Part shown: positions 53,694 through 60,362 of the stretch, one piece after another | Numbering within the stretch: the first letter of the stretch is position 1 | Layout: every line of letters starts with the position of its first letter | Source of the DNA: Thiodiazotropha sp040507225 | Lineage (GTDB): Bacteria; Pseudomonadota; Gammaproteobacteria; Chromatiales; Chromatiaceae | Reading direction: 5' to 3' | DNA: 64,000 nucleotides | NCBI GenBank assembly: GCA_040507225.1 | Contig: JBEVVG010000001.1 | Location: 1,178,001 to 1,242,000, forward strand | Translations under genes and position numbers: made by a program | Notes under the pieces: generated by a model | Databases searched by the model: none | Told to the model about the DNA's origin: nothing | Seen by the model: only the letters and a program-made list of their open reading frames with translations

Positions 53694-54836
53694 ATGAGAC
53701 CGGAAAACTACGAAGCACAAAGACATCCGCCGAGCAACGAGTTCGAGCTCAACTTCGGTCCCAACCATCCGGGCATCGAGGGTAATTACGCGCTGAAACT
53801 CAAGTTTCATGGAGATCAGGTGCTCGAAGCCAAGGCAGATGGCGGTTATCTGCATCGCGGTTTCGAAAAGCTCATGGAACAGCGCCTGTGGATCCAGAAT
53901 ATCGCCCTGGTGCCGCGCATCTGCGTCCCCGACCCTTCGCCCATGGAAGTGGTTTACTCCATGGCGGTGGAGGATCTGTGCGGACTCGAGGTGCCGGAGC
54001 GCGCCCAATGGATCCGGGTGATGCAACTGGAACTCTCACGGATTGCCGCTCACCTGTTCACCTTTGGCGGACATGCTGCCACCACCGGCATGTACAGCAC
54101 CATGTACTGGGGCGTCGCCGACCGCGATCTGATCCTCGACCTGTTCGAGGAATTCACCGGCGGCCGGGTCTACAGCATCTACAACATCCCGGGCGGGGTG
54201 CGCCGCGAGTTGCCCGAGGGTTTTCTGCAGCGACTCAGCGACACCCTCGACTATATCGAGTCTCGCCTGCCCGATTACGACAACCTGTTTTTCAAGAATC
54301 AGGTATTCGTCAGGCGCGCCAAGGGTGTCGGTGTCATGAGCCAGGAACAGGCCCTGGCCTGGGGAGTGACCGGTCCGAATCTGCGCGCCACGGGATTGCC
54401 CTTCGATGTCCGTCGCAACGATCCCTATCTGGTCTACGACCAGCTCGATTTCGATATCCCCACGGAACAGGGCGGCGACGCCTGGGCGCGTACCCTGGTG
54501 AGACGCCTGGAACTCATGGAGAGCATCCGTATCCTGCGCCAGGTGGTCAAGATACTGCCGGATATCAGGGGACCGATCCGCGCCCCGATCCCCAACCCCC
54601 TGGCGTGGAATGTACCCGCCGGAGAAACTTACGCCCGGGTTGAATCGTCCAAAGGAGAGCTCTGTTATTACGTGGTTTCCAACGGCGGTCCCAAACCCTA
54701 CCGGGTGCATGTGCGCGGTCCCTCCTCCATGCACGCGGTGCAGGTGCTGGAGAAACTGGCCGTGGGTTCGCGCATCGAGGATATCGCGCAGACCATGTTC
54801 TCCCTGGATGCCTGTCCGCCGGAAGTGGATCGATGA
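53694..54836 (+). CDS. NuoD/MbxL-like 49-kDa subunit without a full [NiFe] site
   Basis: 380 residues, starting in the tail of element B. Family stretches are NFGPNHPGIEGNYAL, GYLHRGFEKLMEQR, LSRIAAHLFTFGG and RVHVRGPSSMHAVQVL. At the place of the hydrogenase CxxC motif it reads RICVPDP (only Cys77), and the C-terminal CxxC reads DACPPEVDR (only Cys374, then Arg380). So one cysteine of each pair remains and no [NiFe] centre can form. This is the pattern of Mbx/MBS-type or complex I-like enzymes, and it rules out hydrogenase function. Confidence 0.92.
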   Translation: MRPENYEAQRHPPSNEFELNFGPNHPGIEGNYALKLKFHGDQVLEAKADGGYLHRGFEKLMEQRLWIQNIALVPRICVPDPSPMEVVYSMAVEDLCGLEVPERAQWIRVMQLELSRIAAHLFTFGGHAATTGMYSTMYWGVADRDLILDLFEEFTGGRVYSIYNIPGGVRRELPEGFLQRLSDTLDYIESRLPDYDNLFFKNQVFVRRAKGVGVMSQEQALAWGVTGPNLRATGLPFDVRRNDPYLVYDQLDFDIPTEQGGDAWARTLVRRLELMESIRILRQVVKILPDIRGPIRAPIPNPLAWNVPAGETYARVESSKGELCYYVVSNGGPKPYRVHVRGPSSMHAVQVLEKLAVGSRIEDIAQTMFSLDACPPEVDR

Positions 54837-54844
54837 CTGAAGAG

Positions 54845-55362
54845 TTTTGAATTATGAGTTTTTAGTTTTCAGTTGAGATGGGTGCAAGGAGGCAGCCTGG
54901 TGAAGCAGTCCAAACATGTTTCAAAGTCAAAGAGTTTCAGTTTTGCTGTAAGGGTGGTTCATTTGGCCAGGTATCTGCAACACGAGAAAAGAGAATTTGT
55001 ACTTTCCAAACAGGTGCTGCGCGCTGGTGCCAGCATTGAGGAGGCAGGTGCGGGTGAATCAGGAAAAGATTTCAGGTCAAGGATGTCAATCGCATCCAAA
55101 GAAGCCCGAGAAACATTGTATTGGCTCAGATTATTGAGAGCGACGGATTACCTGGAAAGCAGAATGGCTGATTCAATGATCAAAGACTGTGAAGAGCCGG
55201 TTGCACTTCTTACGTCCATTGTCAAAACCACAACCGAGACGTATCAGGCATGATGTGTCGGCTGCTATCAAACCGAATCACTGTGCGCTTAATCGCAACA
55301 GACGCTGAGGCCCCGAAATGAGTGACCCGACTCACAACTCAAAACTTAAAACTCAAAACTCG
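54845..55362 (+). repeat. AT-rich inverted-repeat element, copy C, carrying a four-helix-bundle gene
   Basis: Left arm GTTTTGAATTATGAGTTTTT (from 54844) and right arm CTCAAAACTTAAAACTCAAA (to about 55360) match the arms of copies B and D, but the short centre is replaced by a 400-bp insert with an S23/IVS-type gene. The whole forms a long stem with a coding loop, the plan of 23S rRNA intervening sequences. The right arm runs into the coding start of the next gene. Confidence 0.8.
54900..55253 (+). CDS. Four-helix-bundle protein of the S23 / rRNA intervening-sequence (IVS) family
   Basis: 117 residues from GTG 54900, chosen because AAGGAGG lies 7 bases upstream. Four amphipathic helices are visible, with family sequence SFAVRVVHLARYL, FVLSKQVLRAGASIEEAGAG, FRSRMSIASKEARETLYWL and MIKDCEEPVALLTSIVKTT. 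Homologues are encoded in 23S rRNA intervening sequences of bacteria such as Leptospira and Coxiella; the Avd protein of diversity-generating retroelements has the same fold. Here no reverse transcriptase or variable-repeat pair is near. Its base use is more AT-rich than the flanking operon, which points to transfer, and it sits between the arms of repeat copy C. Confidence 0.9.
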   Translation: MKQSKHVSKSKSFSFAVRVVHLARYLQHEKREFVLSKQVLRAGASIEEAGAGESGKDFRSRMSIASKEARETLYWLRLLRATDYLESRMADSMIKDCEEPVALLTSIVKTTTETYQA

Positions 55363-57180
55363 TCAAGCATCGCGCACGACGACCGCGGTTCCATCCTGCA
55401 GCCGCTCAAGGCGTTGCAGTTCTTCGCCCGCAAGCCCGTGACCGTGCCTCTCGAACCTCGCCCGGCAGCCGCCAATTACCGGGGGTTTCATCTCAACGAC
55501 CATGAGAAATGCATCGGTTGCAGCTCCTGTCAGAAAGTGTGCGACAACGCCGCGATCAGTATGGTCAAGGTTCCGCACCTGCCCGAGGATCCGGTCAACG
55601 GCATCCGCAACCTGCGTCCCGCCATCGATTACGGGCGCTGTTGCTGGTGCGCCTTGTGCGTCGACATCTGCCCGACCGGTGCGATCAGCCTGTCCCGGGA
55701 GTACGTACACACCTGTACTCAGGCGGAGATCGACAGTTATTTCATTCTTCCCGATGAGACCGGCATCCACGGGGTCGAATTCGGCCTGGGCTGGACCAAG
55801 ACTTCCGACTCGGATCTGCTCGCCCTGGAACGACAGCCGATGGCTGAAATGGAAGCTGACACCCGGGTCGACAACTTCGATGAGATCGTGGCCGGTTACA
55901 GCGATCAGCAAGCAGTGCTGGAAGCCTCCCGCTGTGTTCAGTGCGGGATGTGTCACGATGCATGCCCGACCCACATGGACGCCCCGGAATACATTCGCGC
56001 GATCTGGATGGGCGATCTGGAGGAAGCGGTACGTCAGATCTACCGGACCAATCCCTTCGCCCATGTCTGCGGACGGGTGTGCACCCACAAGTGCGAGGAC
56101 GCCTGCTCCATCGGACGCCGCGGGGAGCCGGTGGCCATTCGCTGGCTGAAACGATACGCAATGGACTCGGTGGATCCGGAAAGGGTCAAGGCGATTGCCG
56201 CCGAAGGCAAGGCGGACTACCTGAGCGGACACCGGGTGGCGGTGATCGGCGCCGGTCCCGCCGGGCTTACGGCAGCCCACGACCTGGTGCGCCAGGGCCA
56301 TGAGGTCAGCGTATTCGAGGCCCGGGACAAGGCCGGCGGAATGCCGAGATACGGCATACCCGAATATCGCCTGCCCTACGACATGATGGACCGCGATATC
56401 GAGGTGATCACCTCACTCGGGGTAAAACTGCAGACCAACACCCGCATCGGCGTCGATATCAGCATGGATCAGCTGCAGCAGGAGTATGATGCCGTGGTGC
56501 TGGCGATCGGCCTCCATCTGGGCCGCTCAACCCGGATACCGGGCAGCGAGCATGACCAGGTCACCAAGGCCGTGGACCTGTTGCGAATGATTACCGATAC
56601 GGAGACCTTCGAGGTACCGGAGCAAGCGGTGGTGATTGGCGGCGGTAATGTTGCCATGGACATCGCCCGGAGCCTAGCGCGGTTGCAAAAGCAGGAATTT
56701 GGATCGGTCAAAGTCACGGTTACCGCGCTCGAGGACAAGGCCCACTTCCTCGCCGACCCGGTGGAGATCAAGGAGTGTGGTGAAGAGGGTATCGATATCA
56801 TCGACGCCCGGGGTCCTCAGGAGTGCATGATCGAGAACGGGCGGCTGCAGGGCCTGCGAACCTGGAAGGTTCGCTCCATCTTCGACGACCAGGGCCGCTT
56901 CGCACCCGCCTATGACGAGACTGACGAGACCATCCATCCGGGCAGCATGGTGATCGAGGCGATTGGCCAGATGTCCGATGTGAGTCTTCTTGGGGAGGCC
57001 CTGACCGAGACCCTGGAGTGGAATCGGGGCAGACTCAAGGTGGATGAAAACGGACGCACTTCAGCTGACTGGTTGTGGGCCGCCGGCGACTGTGTCAACG
57101 GTCCGGACGTGGTGCACGCGGTGGCGGATGGGCATCGGGTGGCGGCGAGTATAGAAGCATGGCTCAACACTAAAACCTAG
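55318..57180 (+). CDS. Fusion of a NuoI-like 2x[4Fe-4S] domain and a GltD-like FAD/NAD(P)H oxidoreductase
   Basis: 620 residues. After a 20-residue tail translated from the repeat arm (THNSKLKTQNSSS), residues 60-125 hold two ferredoxin motifs, CIGCSSCQKVC and CCWCALCVDIC, with NuoI/MbhN character. From about 200 follows a GltD/NfnL-type protein: CVQCGMCHDAC and CGRVCTHKCEDAC cluster ligands, FAD motif VIGAGPAGLTAAHDL (near 311), NAD(P) motif VIGGGNVAMDIARSL (near 441) and WAAGDCVNGPDVVHAVADG (near 590). In archaeal Mbx the NuoI subunit is separate. The fusion would connect NAD(P)H or ferredoxin electrons straight to the complex. Confidence 0.92.
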   Translation: MSDPTHNSKLKTQNSSSIAHDDRGSILQPLKALQFFARKPVTVPLEPRPAAANYRGFHLNDHEKCIGCSSCQKVCDNAAISMVKVPHLPEDPVNGIRNLRPAIDYGRCCWCALCVDICPTGAISLSREYVHTCTQAEIDSYFILPDETGIHGVEFGLGWTKTSDSDLLALERQPMAEMEADTRVDNFDEIVAGYSDQQAVLEASRCVQCGMCHDACPTHMDAPEYIRAIWMGDLEEAVRQIYRTNPFAHVCGRVCTHKCEDACSIGRRGEPVAIRWLKRYAMDSVDPERVKAIAAEGKADYLSGHRVAVIGAGPAGLTAAHDLVRQGHEVSVFEARDKAGGMPRYGIPEYRLPYDMMDRDIEVITSLGVKLQTNTRIGVDISMDQLQQEYDAVVLAIGLHLGRSTRIPGSEHDQVTKAVDLLRMITDTETFEVPEQAVVIGGGNVAMDIARSLARLQKQEFGSVKVTVTALEDKAHFLADPVEIKECGEEGIDIIDARGPQECMIENGRLQGLRTWKVRSIFDDQGRFAPAYDETDETIHPGSMVIEAIGQMSDVSLLGEALTETLEWNRGRLKVDENGRTSADWLWAAGDCVNGPDVVHAVADGHRVAASIEAWLNTKT

Positions 57181-57306
57181 TTTTGAGTTATGAGTGTTTA
57201 GGCATGAGTTAATGAGTGCGCTGTGCGCACAATCATTGGAACGGTTCGTGAGCAGCGCGAACACCTCCACTCAAAACTAAAAACTTAAAACTCAAAACTC
57301 ATCAAC
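57181..57306 (+). repeat. AT-rich inverted-repeat element, copy D
   Basis: Arms TTTTGAGTTATGAGTGTTTA and AAAACTTAAAACTCAAAACT. The centre reads GTGCGC-TGT-GCGCAC, a weaker second hairpin (GAACGGTTC) and GTGAGCAGCGCGAACACC. It begins at the base after the TAG of the GltD-fusion gene and ends 17 bases before the ferritin-like start. Confidence 0.85.
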
Positions 57307-57322
57307 AAACCGGGGTTTGAAT

Positions 57323-57826
57323 ATGAAAGAGGGTCAAAGCAGCGGTTACCAAAAGCTGCAATCACAAAAGACACTCGGCGAGATTCTCGCCGTCGCCATA
57401 GAATTCGAGCGCACTGCCCGGGACTTCTATACCGCGCTGGCGCCCAAGGTGAGCAAAAGGATCCGTTATCTGGTCGAGGAACTCGCCGAAGAGGAGCAGC
57501 GCCACTACGACCTGTTCAGTGAGTTGAGATCACGCCCTGACCTGGATCAGCAGATCGCCTCCCTGGTGGACGTGCCCGCCAGCGACAAGCGTTTTTCCGA
57601 TGCCATCCTGCTCCCGGACCTGGGCGATAACCCGGATGACCAGGCGGTACTGCAATATGCCCTGGGCCGGGAGCACGCGGCCATGGAACAGTACCAGTCC
57701 CTGGCTGAAAACACCCAGGATGGACCGGCCCGGGAGCTGTTTCGCTACCTGGCCAATGAAGAGACTCAGCATAAAAACCAGCTCGAGCAGATCTACTATG
57801 CCACGGTCCACAGCGGCGGGGTGTGA
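57323..57826 (+). CDS. Ferritin-like / rubrerythrin-type di-iron protein
   Basis: 167 residues from ATG 57323. A four-helix bundle with two di-iron half sites: EFERTARDFY and EEEQRHYDLF in the first pair, REHAAMEQYQ and NEETQHKNQLEQ in the second, giving the E...ExxH pattern twice. There is no rubredoxin domain. Such erythrin proteins reduce peroxide or bind iron, and some are fused to membrane transporters. It is the last gene after the Mbx-like operon, separated by element D, and may protect its oxygen-sensitive clusters; that role is inference. Confidence 0.87.
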   Translation: MKEGQSSGYQKLQSQKTLGEILAVAIEFERTARDFYTALAPKVSKRIRYLVEELAEEEQRHYDLFSELRSRPDLDQQIASLVDVPASDKRFSDAILLPDLGDNPDDQAVLQYALGREHAAMEQYQSLAENTQDGPARELFRYLANEETQHKNQLEQIYYATVHSGGV

Positions 57827-58017
57827 CCCGGCTCCTCACCAGTGACACTGCATATTAAAACCTGCGAATAATCTGATTTGCCCCCCAAACTGTGGGTGAT
57901 ATAGGCTATCCTTTCTAGAGGAATGGAAGCTTCTGGGTTGCGCCCGGTTGGCAACTCAATGGAACTTCTTCCGGCCCGAAACAGGGGATGGTTTTCGTTG
58001 TCGGAGTGGTAGCGACT

Positions 58018-59448
58018 ATGACGACGTATCCGAATCTCCCGTGTGACACATCTACCCTGCCAGTCTCCGCACCCGGCCTGATGACCCGCTTTACGGCGGT
58101 TCTGTTGCTGCTCCTGCTGACCGGCCCGGCACAGTCCGCAGACCGCGCCACCGCCTACAGCCTGGACCAGGCAATCAGTGTCGCCCTTGAAAACAACCGC
58201 TTGCGCACCATCTCCCAGCAAGCACTTGCCGTCGCGGAAGCCCAGTATCAGCAGGCGGCCTCCAGTTACTGGCCCACGGTGAATTTCACCGCCGGTTTCC
58301 AACGTCGCGATGAGCCTGCCACCTTCGAATACCCGGCACAGCAATTCGATGTGATGCCGGGCATGCTGCCTCCGGTCAACATACCCGCCCAGGAGATCGA
58401 ACTCCTCGGCCGGGACACCAGCACCTACTCCCTGGGCGTCACCTACCCGCTGTATACCGGAGGCAAGCGCAGCAGCCTGATCGAACAGGCGAAAATAGGC
58501 GTTCGGATCGCAGATCGGGAGGTGCATCGCACCAACCTGCAGGTGGTCCAGGACGTCAAACGTTACTATTATGCCGCCCTTTACACCCAGCAACTGACCG
58601 ACCTGGCCGATGACATCACCCTCTCCTTCGAGGTGCTGAGGGATATCACCCGGACCTTCTATGAAGGTGGCTCCAACTCGGTCAATAAACTTGACCTGCT
58701 GCGCAGTCAGCTGGCCCATTCCATGGCTGAAGCCACCCTTGCGGAACTCAAATCCAAACACGACGCGGCCCTCGCGGCACTCTCTTTTGCAATGGGCCTG
58801 GACTGGCGCGAGCAGATACGCCTTGCGGACGAACGCTATCCGGACAACATCGACGCAAACAGCCTCGACCGGTTGATCGATCAGGCTTTGAATTTCAATC
58901 CTGAAATCGAAAAGATGACCCTGGCGGTTCAGGCCTACGAAGCGAAGGTCGACGAGGCAAACAGCGGTTACTACCCCAGCCTGGCCCTGGTGGGATCCTA
59001 TGACGCCTTCGCCAATGACCTGGATGGGGGGCTGGATACCGAGGCAAACAACCGCTCCTGGATGATCGGCATCGGCCTTAAAATCAACCTTTTCGAAGGC
59101 GGACGCACCAAGCACAAGGTCTCAGCCGCAAGGAGCGAACAGGCGAAGATGGAACAACAGCGCCTGCTGGTCAACGACGCCATCGCCATGCAGGTAAAAA
59201 ACCTGTTTCTGCAAACCCAGGCGGCACAGAACCAGATCGCAATCACTGAACAGAGCCTGGCCACCTCGGAACAGAACCGTGACCTCACCGGCCGGGCCTA
59301 TCAGACCGGAGCCGTGGATACACAAAAGGTCATCGAAGCGGACCTGTTCGACGCCATGATCCGCGCCAACCACTACCGGGCCCGGCACGATCAGGCGCTG
59401 CACCTGGCGGAAATCTCCTATCTACTCGGCAAGGAGGCCACGGAATAG
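58018..59448 (+). CDS. TolC-family outer membrane channel protein
   Basis: About 476 residues from ATG 58018; another likely start is ATG 58081, where a compact signal peptide begins (MTRFTAVLLLLLLTGPAQSA). The mature part has two OEP repeats of long helices and beta strands: AISVALENNRLRTISQQALA, YWPTVNFTAGFQRR, and later YYPSLALVGSYDAF, LKINLFEGGRTKHKVSAAR. It forms a trimeric tunnel through the outer membrane. No membrane fusion protein or inner pump lies beside it; instead it leads a cluster with PhnD-like binding proteins and a GGDEF-EAL protein, with only 14 bases to the next gene. Confidence 0.9.
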   Translation: MTTYPNLPCDTSTLPVSAPGLMTRFTAVLLLLLLTGPAQSADRATAYSLDQAISVALENNRLRTISQQALAVAEAQYQQAASSYWPTVNFTAGFQRRDEPATFEYPAQQFDVMPGMLPPVNIPAQEIELLGRDTSTYSLGVTYPLYTGGKRSSLIEQAKIGVRIADREVHRTNLQVVQDVKRYYYAALYTQQLTDLADDITLSFEVLRDITRTFYEGGSNSVNKLDLLRSQLAHSMAEATLAELKSKHDAALAALSFAMGLDWREQIRLADERYPDNIDANSLDRLIDQALNFNPEIEKMTLAVQAYEAKVDEANSGYYPSLALVGSYDAFANDLDGGLDTEANNRSWMIGIGLKINLFEGGRTKHKVSAARSEQAKMEQQRLLVNDAIAMQVKNLFLQTQAAQNQIAITEQSLATSEQNRDLTGRAYQTGAVDTQKVIEADLFDAMIRANHYRARHDQALHLAEISYLLGKEATE

Positions 59449-59462
59449 CGCGAAATGCTGAG

Positions 59463-60362
59463 ATGTTGAACCGAGTCTCGACACTTGCGACCGGAGCCGG
59501 CCTGCTGATGCTGGTTGCATGGGGATTTACGTCTTCTGCAGAGGTTGCCGCCTATCCTCAAATCCAGGTCGGAGGCAGTCTGGAATCGATTCACGACTCC
59601 AGTGTGACCGACGCGGAGATCGGCTTTCGCCTGATCTTCAACAGCATGCTGGAAGATATTCACGAAAGCTTCTCGATCAAAATCTACGACGACAACGAGG
59701 CCCTGATTCAAAGCTTCAAGTCGGGCAAAATAGAAGGCATCCTGGTCAGCAGTCTGGAATTCCTCAAACTGGACGAATATCTTCATCCCAGCGGTCGCTA
59801 TGCCGTTCAGTACGGTCCAGAGCTGAAACAGCCCTACCTGGTATTGGTGCGTAAAGCGGACAAAGACTTCAAACTGTCCAATCTGCGCGGCGGCCGACTC
59901 AGCTACGGCAATGGTCACCTGGTGGGAAAGCGTTTCCTCGATGTGATATTGATGCAGCAGGGATACCCGGTCTCAGAGCGATTCTTCGCCGATATTGAAA
60001 CCGTCAAAGAGGTCAATACCTCCATCGTGGATCTCTACTTCGGCAAAGTGGATGTCGCCCTGGTCCCGAAACACAACTACGACCTTGCCCTGGAACTCAA
60101 TCCCCAGCTGGCGCAGAAACTGCGGATACTGATGCAGTCGAAGCCGATGATCTACCAGGCCTTCGGCATGCGCAACGATTTTCCTCAGCGTCGCCTGGAT
60201 CGGATCGATTCGCGGGTTCTCAACCCCATTCCCAAAGCGCGTACTGACAAACTCTTCAAAACATTCCGCATCAAGGGCATCGATAAAATCACCTTCGAAT
60301 CCCTGCGAGAGGTCATTGAACTCGATGAAACCTATCACGCCCTGATGCAGGCCGCGCCATGA
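59463..60362 (+). CDS. PhnD-like periplasmic substrate-binding protein (first)
   Basis: 299 residues with a signal peptide (LATGAGLLMLVAWGFTSSA). The two-lobed phosphonate-binding-like fold is suggested by QIQVGGSLES-type start, LRGGRLSYGNGHLVGKRF and VDVALVPKHNYDLALELNPQ. No ABC permease or ATPase is near. Its stop overlaps the start of the GGDEF-EAL gene (ATGA), which suggests that it is the sensory partner of that membrane enzyme rather than a transport protein. Confidence 0.87.
   Translation: MLNRVSTLATGAGLLMLVAWGFTSSAEVAAYPQIQVGGSLESIHDSSVTDAEIGFRLIFNSMLEDIHESFSIKIYDDNEALIQSFKSGKIEGILVSSLEFLKLDEYLHPSGRYAVQYGPELKQPYLVLVRKADKDFKLSNLRGGRLSYGNGHLVGKRFLDVILMQQGYPVSERFFADIETVKEVNTSIVDLYFGKVDVALVPKHNYDLALELNPQLAQKLRILMQSKPMIYQAFGMRNDFPQRRLDRIDSRVLNPIPKARTDKLFKTFRIKGIDKITFESLREVIELDETYHALMQAAP

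Noticed and set aside
53694..54836. Large subunit of a group 4 [NiFe] hydrogenase
   Set aside because: Both CxxC ligand pairs are incomplete, so no [NiFe] centre can be bound; no maturation genes are nearby.
54845..55362. Diversity-generating retroelement because of the Avd-like four-helix protein
   Set aside because: No reverse transcriptase and no template/variable repeat pair in the window.
52123..57306. CRISPR array suggested by repeated AACTCAAAACT tracts
   Set aside because: The tracts are arms of inverted repeats 1-2 kb apart, not regularly spaced direct repeats with unique spacers, and there are no cas genes.
57796..59115. 439-codon minus-strand frame opposite the TolC-like gene
   Set aside because: Composition is that of a shadow frame and it overlaps a convincing TolC-family gene over its full length.
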